A stretch of 64,000 bases of DNA, from positions 1-64,000 of the forward strand of contig JBMNOE010000005.1 of assembly GCA_050942895.1 (NCBI GenBank), read 5' to 3'. Source of the stretch: JBNRMR01 sp050942895 (GTDB taxonomy: Bacteria; Bacillota; Clostridia; Christensenellales; UBA1750). A program made the position numbers and the translations under genes. Every line of letters begins with the position of its first letter. Position 1 is the first letter of the stretch. Shown here piece by piece: positions 1-8,033 of this stretch. The notes under the pieces are model-generated. The model was given only the letters and a program-made list of their open reading frames with translations, had not been told where the DNA came from and did not search any database.

Positions 1-540
1 TTTTTTGCCCTTATACCGGGGCTTGTCTTGCAGTTTCCTATTATATACGCCCCCACCGGCCCGGAAGGCCCCATGGGTCCTACTGGTCCAGCCGGTGCAA
101 CAGGTTCTCAGGGAGCCGTAGGGCCAACTGGAACTAATACAACGGCAACCTCCGCTTTTGCGTATGCCTCGGGCACCGCTTTTACCGCTTCATCGACCGG
201 TACACCCGTTTCATTGCCGGACGGTATCGTTCTGCCCGCCGGCATAACGATGGATGGAGCAAATACCACATTTACGGTTAACGTGGCCGGGCGCTACCGG
301 ATCGCCTACACCGTTAATACCACCGCAGCGCTTTTTTTGGGCACACGAATTGTGATAAACGGTGTGCCGAGCCTCGCTTCCACGGTTAATCCCCTTTTGA
401 GCCTTTCCAACTTTTCCAACGAAATTCTTGTGGATTTGGCGATGGGAGCCACGGTTCAGCTCCAGATGATTGGAGCGGGAATTAATCTGACGCTGGCCAC
501 AGGTGCGGGTGCCACATTGATGATCACCCGGCTCAGTTAA
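1..540 (+). CDS. Collagen-like exosporium protein, 5' end outside window
   Basis: The reading frame is open to the left edge, so the true start lies outside the window; the first possible internal start is a TTG at 28. A short run of Gly-X-Y triplets (G-P-T-G-P type) covers about residues 11-35 counted from that TTG. A beta-rich C-terminal domain of about 130 residues follows, ending in ITRLS. This layout is that of BclA-type exosporium or spore-surface filament proteins, where the collagen-like part trimerises and the C-terminal domain forms a TNF-like head. The C-terminal domain is clearly related to that of the next gene (shared N-T-T-A-A and G-T-R motifs), 13 bases downstream, so the two look like a tandem duplication transcribed together. 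Role on the spore surface is inferred from family. Confidence 0.8.
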   Translation, partial: FFALIPGLVLQFPIIYAPTGPEGPMGPTGPAGATGSQGAVGPTGTNTTATSAFAYASGTAFTASSTGTPVSLPDGIVLPAGITMDGANTTFTVNVAGRYRIAYTVNTTAALFLGTRIVINGVPSLASTVNPLLSLSNFSNEILVDLAMGATVQLQMIGAGINLTLATGAGATLMITRLS

Positions 541-553
541 GGGAGGGAACAGT

Positions 554-1474
554 ATGTCTTTGCCACAATTCCCCTCAACTCCTGACCTTAACCGTCAGGA
601 CGCAATAAATCAGGTGATTGCTTCCATTGCGTCGGAAGAATTGGCGCTCAGCCATATTATCAACGCAGAAGGAGAAAAAATTCAGTATGCCATAGGCTCG
701 ATTCCCGGATTACCGGAAGACTCCACGATTGCGCAGGTAACGGATGTCAACAAAAGTGCGATTAATATGCTCGGCACTATATTGGAAAACCAGATTATTC
801 TGACCGGAAAGCTAACGCAGGCATTGCAGGCCCCTGTCTTTTTGGGGCCGACAGGCCCCGCCGGAGTGACAGGCCCTACCGGATCTGAAACGGGTCCTAC
901 TGGCCCGGCAGGACCTATGGGCGCTGCTGGCCCCTCAGGCCCTGAGGGACTTCCCGGTCCGGTTGGAGCCCCGGGTGAAACCGGACCTACAGGTCCAGGC
1001 GGTGATGTGGGCGCAACAGGAATCGTCGGCCTTACAGGAGCGCCTGCACCCACTCCGCCGCCTTCCGTCACAGCAGCATTTGCGGCCAATACCGCCGGCA
1101 GCTTAATTTCCGTGTTGGTGGCGGGAACGAACATCTCTTTCCCAAGCTTGCAACTGCTGTCATCGGATATCACCCTGACAAACGGCAATACTCTTTTTAC
1201 GGTAAACACGGGCGGAGTGTACAGGATATCTTATCATGTTAACACTACGGCAGCCGTTTTATTGGGAACTCGGCTGGTTATAAACAACGGCAACATTCCT
1301 CAGTCCACCGTTCCCCCAGCGATTGCCTTATCTCAGTTCTACAACGAAATCGAAGTAAGTCTCGCGGCGGGTTCAACTATACGGCTTCAAATGTATGCTC
1401 CTTTATTGGTCGGTGCAGCAACGCTGCTGGGAAACAGTCTTGGCGCGTCAATGATGATAATTCGGCTAAGTTAG
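554..1474 (+). CDS. Collagen-like (BclA-type) spore surface protein
   Basis: A protein of 306 residues in three parts: an alpha-helical N-terminal domain (about 1-95, rich in Ile, Gln and Glu), a collagen-like stretch of Gly-X-Y triplets (about 97-165, many G-P-T and G-P-A), and a C-terminal domain (about 175-306) ending in MMIIRLS. The helical N-terminal domain is a type seen in clostridial collagen-like proteins and may anchor the filament. An RBS (GGGAGGG) precedes the ATG by 7 bases, and the gene follows the first collagen-like gene by 13 bases. A rho-independent terminator follows directly. Expected location is the outer spore layer or exosporium hair nap. No signal peptide is visible, as expected for a protein assembled from the mother-cell cytoplasm. 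The collagen repeat makes the opposite strand look open, but that is a shadow. Confidence 0.88.
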   Translation: MSLPQFPSTPDLNRQDAINQVIASIASEELALSHIINAEGEKIQYAIGSIPGLPEDSTIAQVTDVNKSAINMLGTILENQIILTGKLTQALQAPVFLGPTGPAGVTGPTGSETGPTGPAGPMGAAGPSGPEGLPGPVGAPGETGPTGPGGDVGATGIVGLTGAPAPTPPPSVTAAFAANTAGSLISVLVAGTNISFPSLQLLSSDITLTNGNTLFTVNTGGVYRISYHVNTTAAVLLGTRLVINNGNIPQSTVPPAIALSQFYNEIEVSLAAGSTIRLQMYAPLLVGAATLLGNSLGASMMIIRLS

Positions 1475-1510
1475 CCGCCAAGCAGAAAGATTAGAAAACA
1501 AAGTCACCAA

Positions 1511-1567
1511 AAAAGCACGCTGGCATTTCAAGACTTCCAGGAATGCAATCCAGTGTGCTTTTATTTT
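1511..1567 (+). terminator. Rho-independent terminator after collagen-like genes
   Basis: The arms AAAAGCACGCTGG (1511-1523) and CCAGTGTGCTTTT (1550-1562) pair over 13 positions with one G-T wobble, and a T-rich tail follows. It closes the collagen-like gene pair. Confidence 0.8.
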
Positions 1568-1821
1568 GCTTATTTGCGCTTATTTTGCAATTATCTTGCA
1601 GAAGGGACTCGCGCCGCTGGGCAGTTGCTTGGGTAGCTGTGGCATATTTTCCTCCGTTCCTCATCACTGAAGCTGCAAAACTGCGCCGTGGAAATGCAGC
1701 CCAAAATAAAATATAATGAAAGACCGTTCACTGACCATGTCAAAAAAGATACAGTAATAATTACTATTAGGGAATTCCAGCTCTGTAATCTGTTTAATGT
1801 TTTTGTATTTGTATAAAATAA

Positions 1822-2103
1822 TATTGCGTCTTGATTCGTATAGAATATTTTGCATGTTGCCGCTACGCTTTAACAGGCCTTGATTGTTCATATATTCGCA
1901 CGCCGGGCCAAGCGGGTAGGTTTCCTCTGAAAATATGGATTTCAGATGACGATATGAAAACATGGAGCTACAAAAAGACGATTAACGGTTTTTCTGGCAA
2001 GTATTCATATTCAGATTATTTTCATGAAGATGGGCATATAAAATTCACCATTGAGTAAAACAGGCAAGATAATTTATTCATTGATCACATTATTGGCGGT
2101 TAA
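1822..2103 (+). pseudogene. Sialidase/BNR-repeat protein relic
   Basis: The frame from about 1822 encodes a fragment with an Asp-box-like motif (I-W-I-S-D-D-D-M-K-T-W near 1930-1962) followed by Y-S-Y-S-D and a typical C-terminal strand. These are hallmarks of BNR/sialidase-like six-bladed propeller proteins. The frame is broken by TAA at 2056-2058, but the same frame continues with N-R-Q-D to a second stop at 2101-2103. Family members have an aromatic residue or His at the stop position, so a single base change would explain it. Only the last propeller segment survives; no start codon with an RBS and no upstream domains are visible. I read this as a decayed sialidase-like gene. The family assignment is from motif memory and moderate. 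Confidence 0.45.
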
Positions 2104-2519
2104 AGACTCTGGCCATTATGAAAGACCGAAGAAATATTGCCGTCTTATGTGATTAATGGTCAAGCTTTTAAATCGCTTTGCCGGAGATGTAAAGCAGCGC
2201 TCTTGCTTTTTTGTAAGGGCGCTTTGTTTGCCCCTGATTGCGCGGCGGGTTTAATGTCAGCGGATTGCAAAACTAAACTTTGTTATTTATATAGTGATAA
2301 ATAGCGAAAAAGTCCGACGCCGCTGGGCTTAACTTTATCATCTTTCGCAGAAAATGCCCGACCCAAAAAGCAAAAGAGCCTGCAGCTCGGCAAGAAGGCC
2401 CCATGCTTTCGCCATGAGATGCACAGTGAGCAGCCGAAGCGTTGAAGTGCCCGATGCTCAGCTGCTCACATTAATTGTCGATATTAGGGAATGCATTGAT
2501 ATTCATTCGGACAAATTAC
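2104..2519. other. Intergenic region without recognisable gene
   Basis: AT-rich spacer between the sialidase relic and the 3' end of ftsH. Short frames here overlap ftsH or lack ribosome binding sites. The phrase ATGAAAGACCG occurs both at 1717 and at 2117, perhaps a small duplication. I see no RNA gene or clear terminator. Confidence 0.4.
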
Positions 2520-4607
2520 TTAACTATTGCTCTGTTGGCCTGAACCCTGATCGCTCCTTGATTCTTGCAAAAGCTGCATGAACTCTTTACCGGTAATATT
2601 TTCTTTTTCAAGCAGATGCTCTGATATTATGTCAAGGGCAGCCCGGTTTTCCTCCAGCAGGCTATCGGCGCTTTGCTGGCATCGGGTAAGTATAGTGCGC
2701 ACTTCATCGTCTATCAAATGCCCTGTCTGCTCCGAGTGATGAGCCACGTTGCGCCCGTCTAGGTACTGATTTTGCGTGCTTTCAAGCCCCATGGGGCCAA
2801 ACTTGTCGCTCATGCCGTATTGGGTGACCATGCCTCTGGCCAGCGTGGTCGCGCGCTCAATGTCGTTGGAGGCCCCTGTGGTCACTTCTCCGAACACAAG
2901 GGTTTCGGCAGCGCGTCCGCCCAGGAGGGTGGTAATTTGCGCCAGAATTTCTGATTTGGTCATCAGGTAGCGCTCCTCCTCCGGCATGTTCATGGTATAG
3001 CCGAGGCTTCCCATGGTTCGGGGGACAATTGTAATCTTCTGAACCGGCTGGCTGTTTTTCTGCAGAGCGCTGACCAAGGCGTGGCCGACTTCGTGATAAG
3101 CCACCATCTTGCGCTCCTTGGGGTTCATGACGCGGTCCTTCTTTTCCTTTCCGGCGATCACTATCTCAACCGCCTCCATGAGATCCCTTTGTGAAACCAA
3201 CTTGCGGCCTTCCTTAACCGCCAGCAAGGCGCCTTCGTTTATCATGTTGGCAAGGTCGGCGCCGGTTGCGCCGCTGGTGGCCAAGGCTATGTCGCGAAGA
3301 TTGAGGTCAGAGTCCAGCTTAACTTTGGCTGCATGAACCTTAAGAATAGCCTCGCGGCCGGGAAGATCCGGCTTGTCCACGATGATGCGCCGGTCAAAGC
3401 GGCCGGGGCGCAGCAGGGCCGTGTCCAGCACCTCGGGCCGGTTTGTGGCCGCCAACACTACGATGCCCTTTTCGCTGCCGAAGCCGTCCATCTCGGCGAG
3501 AAGCTGATTAAGTGTCTGTTCTCTTTCGTCGTTGGAGCCCAGTTGGTTGTCCCGGCTCTTGCCGATGGCGTCGATTTCATCGATGAATATTATGCAGGGC
3601 GCGTTTTTCTTGGCGTTTTCAAACAGATCGCGCACACGGGATGCGCCCACGCCGACGAACATCTCTACAAACTCACTGCCGGAAATTGAATAGAAGGGAA
3701 CGCCGGATTCGCCTGCCACCGCCTTCGCCAAAAGGGTCTTTCCAGTTCCCGGAGGGCCCACCAAAAGAGCGCCTTTGGGCTGTTTTGCGCCAATATCACG
3801 GTATTTTTCAGGATGATGAAGAATATCAACCATCTCCATCAGGCTTTCCTTGGCCTCATCCTGCCCGGCGACATCATTAAAGGTAACGCCGGTGTTTTTT
3901 TCTAAACTATACTCCTTCGCCTTGCTCTTGCCCACGCCGAACATGCCGCCCATTCCGCCGCCCGGCTGGTTTCTACCGACCTTTTTAATCAGGTTGCGGA
4001 TTACGAAGAAGTAGATCAGGTACATGATAAGGGTGGGAATTATCCACATGGTGATAAAACTGATGAAGGGCGACGTATTGGTGTTGCTGTTGATTTGATG
4101 AAATGCTACGCCATTGCTGTAAAGTCTGTCTACCAAATCAGGATCATCAACCCGAACGGCAACATAGCTGGCATTCGCGGCCGGCGCAGGCTGCAGGCCT
4201 TCAATACGCCCTTTTGGATAGAGGATTTTTTCCACCTCAGCAAAATTTGCGTCATTAGCGATCACAATTTGCAGCTGATCGCCGCTCAATACGGCTTGGC
4301 TTACATTTCCGCTTTCCACCATCTGTATAAATTGGCTGTATTCAATGATCTGGGCTGAATCGCCCACTCTGCCTGCGAAAAACGTATTAAAAAGAAAGGT
4401 AATCAGAAACACAATCATGAGAATGTTGAATATATTGGGGCCCTTGGGCGTGCTGGGGACAGAGCCGCCGTTGTTGCCGGCATTGCCGCTGCTGTTGCCG
4501 CTTGCGCTGCCGGGGTTCGCCTGGTTTGGAGTGTTGCTTTGGATGTCGTCTTTTTCTGTTTCCGTCGTATTTTTTATATTGTCGTTATCATTTTTATTCA
4601 TTTTCAT
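2520..4607 (-). CDS. ftsH: ATP-dependent zinc metalloprotease FtsH
   Basis: Membrane-anchored AAA+ protease that extracts and degrades unassembled membrane proteins and regulatory proteins. The 695 residues show a low-complexity Asn/Gly/Ser-rich cytoplasmic head (1-55), transmembrane helices at about 59-79 and 182-204 flanking the extracytoplasmic domain, Walker A GPPGTGKT (284-291), Walker B IIFIDE (339-344), the second region of homology around 384-407, and the zinc site HEVGH (505-509). The peptidase domain runs to about 670 and the tail is Gln/Ser-rich. Length is somewhat above the usual 610-650 because of the head. It lies 9 bases downstream of a small zinc-ribbon gene on the same strand, so the two are probably cotranscribed. 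Confidence 0.98.
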   Translation of the reverse strand: MKMNKNDNDNIKNTTETEKDDIQSNTPNQANPGSASGNSSGNAGNNGGSVPSTPKGPNIFNILMIVFLITFLFNTFFAGRVGDSAQIIEYSQFIQMVESGNVSQAVLSGDQLQIVIANDANFAEVEKILYPKGRIEGLQPAPAANASYVAVRVDDPDLVDRLYSNGVAFHQINSNTNTSPFISFITMWIIPTLIMYLIYFFVIRNLIKKVGRNQPGGGMGGMFGVGKSKAKEYSLEKNTGVTFNDVAGQDEAKESLMEMVDILHHPEKYRDIGAKQPKGALLVGPPGTGKTLLAKAVAGESGVPFYSISGSEFVEMFVGVGASRVRDLFENAKKNAPCIIFIDEIDAIGKSRDNQLGSNDEREQTLNQLLAEMDGFGSEKGIVVLAATNRPEVLDTALLRPGRFDRRIIVDKPDLPGREAILKVHAAKVKLDSDLNLRDIALATSGATGADLANMINEGALLAVKEGRKLVSQRDLMEAVEIVIAGKEKKDRVMNPKERKMVAYHEVGHALVSALQKNSQPVQKITIVPRTMGSLGYTMNMPEEERYLMTKSEILAQITTLLGGRAAETLVFGEVTTGASNDIERATTLARGMVTQYGMSDKFGPMGLESTQNQYLDGRNVAHHSEQTGHLIDDEVRTILTRCQQSADSLLEENRAALDIISEHLLEKENITGKEFMQLLQESRSDQGSGQQSNS

Positions 4608-4616
4608 CCTCCTTTT

Positions 4617-4901
4617 TTATTGTGATTTAAATGGCGTCCCGCAGCGCCTGCAATATTTGCTGTCATCGGGGTTATATGTCATGCATTCCTGGCACTGAAT
4701 ATCGTGCTTGATCGCCACAATCTTTTTGCGCGTTTCTATTATATCGTCCACCAGGGCGTCAATTGTTTTTTTCTCGCTATCCGCGATTTCCAAAATACTT
4801 TTGCCCATCTGGCAGTAAAGCTCCTGTAGCCTATGCTCTTTTCTGGCCAAAGCTTCTTCCAATTGGAGAAGTTCAACGGCTTCGATGTTTTTTTCAATCA
4901 A
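4617..4901 (-). CDS. Small zinc-ribbon protein upstream of ftsH
   Basis: A 94-residue protein: about 65 residues of charged, heptad-like alpha helix (Leu/Glu/Lys-rich, probably a coiled coil), then a C-terminal zinc ribbon with two Cys-X2-Cys knuckles (CQEC near 70 and CRRC near 86). The start is a TTG at 4901 preceded by AAGGGAA, with GGAGG slightly further out. Zinc ribbons of this kind occur in many clostridial proteins as adaptor modules; the specific function is unknown. Its 9-base spacing to ftsH suggests a shared transcript and perhaps a role in presenting substrates to the protease, but that is only inference. Confidence 0.75.
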   Translation of the reverse strand: MIEKNIEAVELLQLEEALARKEHRLQELYCQMGKSILEIADSEKKTIDALVDDIIETRKKIVAIKHDIQCQECMTYNPDDSKYCRRCGTPFKSQ

Positions 4902-4998
4902 TTCCCTTCGCCTCCGATCTTTATTGGCTGTCCATATTAATATCTTAATGGCTATGGCTTTTTCAAGCCAGAGACAATACCGCCCATCTGCAAGTTAA

Positions 4999-5022
4999 CG
5001 GACATTTGCGGGAATATGTCCG
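4999..5022. promoter_or_regulatory. Inverted repeat, candidate TetR operator
   Basis: CGGACAT (4999-5005) and ATGTCCG (5016-5022) are perfect inverted arms separated by 10 bases, between the divergent zinc-ribbon/ftsH operon and the TetR gene. Size, symmetry and position fit an operator for the adjacent TetR protein. A T-run follows on the + strand, so a terminator is possible, but no + strand gene lies upstream of it. Confidence 0.4.
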
Positions 5023-5045
5023 GTTTTTCCGCAAAACAATCAATA

Positions 5046-5075
5046 TTGTAAACAGACGCTTTTATATTGTATAAT
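5046..5075 (+). promoter_or_regulatory. Sigma-A-type promoter for the TetR gene
   Basis: TTGTAA (5046-5051), an 18-base spacer and a consensus TATAAT (5070-5075), 34 bases before the ATG at 5110. Confidence 0.6.
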
Positions 5076-5109
5076 TAGTAAAAGCATGCCAACAAGCGGG
5101 GGTTATGAT

Positions 5110-5654
5110 ATGGCAGAGGTAAAGCAGGATTTGAGAATAAAAAAACACGGCGCGCCTTGGCGACAGCCATGCTTTCGCTGCTGGAAGTGTCCGAGTTTTC
5201 AAAAATCACAGTTCATGATCTGTGCATTGAGGCGCTGGTGAGCCGCAGCACATTTTATGTTCATTTTCAGGATAAATATGCTCTGCTTCGCTTTTGTCTG
5301 GAGATGCTGAGCGACAGATTGTTTGCCGAGTATGAGGGAGTCCCTTTTGATGAAAGAATAAAGAAGATTCTGCAGACTTTTCAGGAGAAAAAAAAGGTTT
5401 TGAAAAACATAATCGGCACCGAGCTGGATGTTGAGCTGGCCGATATGATACGCAGAAACTTTCAGAAGAGCATGGAGCGGGAATTAAGCCTGCGCGACAT
5501 CACACTTGACATTTTCTCCAGGCATCCGGACATATTAGCGGTGTATTATGCTTCGGGGGTTACACACACCATTTTATATTGGCTTTCAAAAAGTCAGCCC
5601 GATTCAATCGATGATTTGGCCCAGTGCATTAGCTTTCTGCTGGCGCCATTATGA
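5110..5654 (+). CDS. TetR/AcrR-type regulator, one-base frameshift near start
   Basis: One-component repressor of the TetR type. The frame that opens with an internal TTG at 5157 encodes a TetR helix-turn-helix (I-T-V-H-D-L ... S-R-S-T-F-Y-V-H-F region) and a helical C-terminal ligand domain of the short clostridial type. The expected first helix is encoded from the ATG at 5110 in another frame: M-A-E-V-K-Q-D-L-R-I-K-K. The two frames join cleanly if the A-run at 5139-5145 (seven A) had eight, which gives K-K-T-R-R-A-L, the classic TetR beginning. So the gene is 5110-5654 with a one-base shift, either a sequence error, slippage or an inactivating mutation. The inverted repeat at 4999-5022 may be its operator. 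Confidence 0.75.
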
Positions 5655-5681
5655 TATTAGCATCTTCAATGCCGCAGGCTT

Positions 5682-5999
5682 TCGCATGTTAAAACATGTC
5701 TTTTTTAGGCAAAATAGCGGCAGAGAGGGAGTCTGCCCAGCGCTTGATGGCTCAAAAGGCAAATTATATAATAAGTAAAAACTGATTCATTTTTATTTAG
5801 CTTTGATCACTCTATTTATATTACGGAGCAAACGAAACGCAAAATCTAAATATGGTTCATAGAGCGATAGGGTGGAAATTTGTTTTGCAAAGGAAACGAA
5901 TATGAAAAAAGGCGCTGATGCTGAAATTGTTTTTGCATACGCGCCTGTTCTTGCATTTCCGCCCGGGGCCGTGATTATTCGGCTGGTGATATGGTAAAG
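5682..5999 (+). pseudogene. Duplicated promoter and 5' stump of the AraC-type regulator gene
   Basis: This stretch is a diverged copy of about 15862-16150, the promoter region and first codons of the AraC-type regulator of cluster A. Matching landmarks are TTGATG-17-TATAAT at 5744-5772 (TTGACG-17-TATAAT at 15925-15953), the shared TCACTCTATTTA block, the RBS AAGGAAACGAATATG, and codons for M-K-K, L-M-L-K-like bases and Y-A-x-V-L. A small deletion after the start shifts the frame. Similarity ends at about 5990, where VirD4-like sequence begins. The promoter still looks functional. No full-length regulator remains here. Confidence 0.7.
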
Positions 6000-6475
6000 T
6001 AAAAAAACGCAAAAATGTTTTGGCGGGATGTGGAATACGGCTCGGACCGGTGGGGACGGAAAAGGACATAAAGCCCTTTATCGACCTCAAGTTCCAAAAC
6101 AATGTCATACTGACCGGAACCGAGCTTCTCACCATGAACACCCGCCCAGCAAACCCCGTTTTTGGCTGACAACGAACCTACTTCAAGCTCATTCGTCCTT
6201 TGTGGTGGTAGACCCCAAGGGCGGGATTTTAGGGCAGGTGGGTACATTCCTGCAAAAGCGTGGCTATAAAATCAAGGTGTTCAACAGCGTGGATTTTTCA
6301 AAATCCATGCACTGCAACCCGCTTTCCTGCATCAAAACGGAAAGCGACATTTTGAAGTTTGTCAACGCCTTAATCGAGAACACAATGGGCGATGGCAGGG
6401 AGGTGACCCGTTCTGGACGAAAAGCGAAACCCTTCTGTATAGCGTTTTAATCGGTTATATCGTCTTTGCCTGACC
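6000..6475 (+). pseudogene. VirD4/TraG-type conjugation coupling protein relic
   Basis: Pieces in different frames match Gram-positive VirD4-like type IV coupling proteins: K-N-A-K then V-E-Y-G-S-D-R-W-G (from 6006), then in another frame D-I-K-P-F-I-D and T-G-T-E-L-L-T-M-N-T-R-P-A-N-P, then N-L-L-Q-A-H-S-S-F-V-V-V-D-P-K-G-G and a stretch up to about 6405. After another one-base shift comes D-P-F-W-T-K-S-E-T-L-L-Y-S-V-L-I-G-Y ending near 6473. The Walker A segment expected between N-P-V-F and N-L-L-Q is deleted, and the C-terminal ATPase half is absent. This is a dead fragment of an integrative conjugative element; no relaxase, integrase or att site is seen nearby. Confidence 0.8.
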
Positions 6476-6756
6476 TCGAACTTGGCCCGAAGTGACGAAT
6501 TGCTTTGGTGTCGGCCAGCTCACATTAGGCCACTACTCTTGTTGAGTGGCCTGTTGCAGTTAAACAAATCGGCATAATAAAACATGGCAATGTACTCCTT
6601 TCATGCGTCTGTGTCAATAAAAATGGGCACACATTATTAAGCCCTCTGATATACAGAGAACGGCGGTTTTTTTATTTGCCGTCGGGGGTCAGTATATTAG
6701 ATTCCCAAGTTAGTTGCTTATCAACATTAAAACCTTCGGGTCTTACAACTTTTTCA
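6474..6756. other. Spacer with small hairpins, no gene
   Basis: Contains the hairpin AGGCCACT ... AGTGGCCT (about 6527-6552) and GAACGGC ... GCCGTC around a T-run (about 6658-6686). The second may stop transcription from the minus-strand gene at 6757. No coding signal seen. Confidence 0.3.
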
Positions 6757-7476
6757 TTACTGGATAAATTCTAAGCTGCGTGCGATGTTTTCTACCTGGT
6801 CGTCAGTAATCATATCAGATGCAAATTCTATTGCGATATATGTCAACAAATCTTTGTTGTACGTCACTATACCTCTATTATTCATTTCTTCGCCATTATT
6901 TATGTTTGCGCTATAATAAACGTCCATTATCGCTGTTGTCCCGTAATCAGATTCCCTTACAACGGTATAGGAGTCCCTGACGTTAAAATGATAATTATTC
7001 CCTAATGCAATTTGATTGTAGATTGCCCGTGGGTCATCCTCCGCCCCCTCATATAATTCATAAATATTATAACCCATTGCGCCTGCACATTCGTTGTTTT
7101 CGTTATAAATGTCCACGATTGACCAAACCCCTAAAAGAGCAAGGTTTCCGTTGAATGCTTCGGGATTTTCCCTTTCGCCAAGTGTCCAACCATTTGGCAA
7201 CTCCATTGACACGGTAAATGGGTCTATTGCATAAACTGCGGTATTAAACTCAGTTTTTCCTTTATCGCTAAAGGGAAAAGAAACATTCAAAATGAAATAC
7301 ATCGCTACAGTAAACGCACACAGCAACAGGAAGACAATTATCGCGGCAACTAAAATAGTTGGTCTTCTGAAAAGCCTTATAATCCTTGCCGTTTCGGCGG
7401 TCGCTTTAGGCCGAGCTTCAATAATATACTTATCTTCGATATTTCCAAAGAAGCGCAGCAATTTCTCGCTTTTCAT
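6757..7476 (-). CDS. Membrane protein paired with ECF sigma factor (putative anti-sigma)
   Basis: A 239-residue protein with a cytoplasmic N-terminus of about 38 residues, one transmembrane helix (about 40-64, Ile/Val/Leu-rich) and an extracellular C-terminal domain of about 170 residues. No zinc anti-sigma motif is visible. Its start ATG overlaps the stop of the sigma gene by 4 bases (ATGA), so the pair is translationally coupled, the usual arrangement for an ECF sigma factor and its membrane regulator. Function as anti-sigma factor or signal receiver is inferred from that context; the extracellular domain is not a family I recognise. Confidence 0.75.
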   Translation of the reverse strand: MKSEKLLRFFGNIEDKYIIEARPKATAETARIIRLFRRPTILVAAIIVFLLLCAFTVAMYFILNVSFPFSDKGKTEFNTAVYAIDPFTVSMELPNGWTLGERENPEAFNGNLALLGVWSIVDIYNENNECAGAMGYNIYELYEGAEDDPRAIYNQIALGNNYHFNVRDSYTVVRESDYGTTAIMDVYYSANINNGEEMNNRGIVTYNKDLLTYIAIEFASDMITDDQVENIARSLEFIQ

Positions 7477-8033
7477 AATATTACACCTTCCTTTTCTAAA
7501 ATTGATTTTAGTGTTTTTCTTTCACGAAATAGCATTGACTTTATCTGGCTTTCACTCGTATTTGAATCTTCTGCAATTTCTTTGATGGACATGAGATACC
7601 AGTAGCGCTGAACAAACATCTTGCGCTTCTGTTTTGGCAGACTTTGAAGAAAACCGTTTAGAGCTTCTTCCAAAACTTTTTCGTCTATCTCTTGTTCAAC
7701 ATTTGATACAGACGGAACACATTCATCCAATTCAGATAAGGTTTGTTCCACCTGTCCAAAACCACGCTTTTCAGCGTTATACTGCTTAAATCTGTCGAAA
7801 GAAAGATTGCGTGTAATCTTTCCCAAAAAAGTCGATAAAACATTGGGGCGTTTTGTTGGCATCGCGTTCCATGCTCTTAAGTATGTATCGTTGACACATT
7901 CTTCGGCATCTTCGTTATTGTGCAGAATATTGAACGAGATGTAATGACAGTATCGGGAATACTTTTTTGAGGTTTCATTTATAGCAGTTTCAGAACGTTC
8001 CCAGTACAAATCAACAATTTTGCTATCGTCCAT
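7473..8033 (-). CDS. ECF-type RNA polymerase sigma factor
   Basis: Sigma-70 family factor with region 2 (about 20-90, including the D-A-E-E-C-V-N-D-T-Y-L-R-A-W motif) and region 4 (about 125-180, with a helix-turn-helix containing S-I-K-E-I-A-E). I place the start at 8033 because GGAGGTGGCGAC directly precedes that ATG and the sequence then begins as family members do; the longer frame from 8108 adds 25 residues without support. 186 residues. It is coupled to the membrane protein at 6757-7476 and likely directs RNA polymerase to an envelope or stress regulon including its own promoter. Confidence 0.9.
   Translation of the reverse strand: MDDSKIVDLYWERSETAINETSKKYSRYCHYISFNILHNNEDAEECVNDTYLRAWNAMPTKRPNVLSTFLGKITRNLSFDRFKQYNAEKRGFGQVEQTLSELDECVPSVSNVEQEIDEKVLEEALNGFLQSLPKQKRKMFVQRYWYLMSIKEIAEDSNTSESQIKSMLFRERKTLKSILEKEGVIL

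Noticed and set aside
682..1209. Open frame of 175 codons on the minus strand opposite the collagen-like gene, Pro-Val-Gly-Pro-rich
   Set aside because: It is the mirror of the Gly-X-Y codons; no RBS, and the plus frame has a clear domain structure.
1664..1963. 99-codon minus frame opposite the sialidase relic
   Set aside because: No RBS and no recognisable motif; the plus strand carries the conserved Asp-box-like motif.
5744..5772. Promoter of a functional gene downstream of TetR
   Set aside because: It is real as a sequence match but leads only into the regulator stump and the VirD4 relic, so it is described with the pseudogene.
6028..6450. 140-codon plus frame as a new gene
   Set aside because: Only its middle part is VirD4-like; start and end are out-of-frame sequence of the same broken gene.
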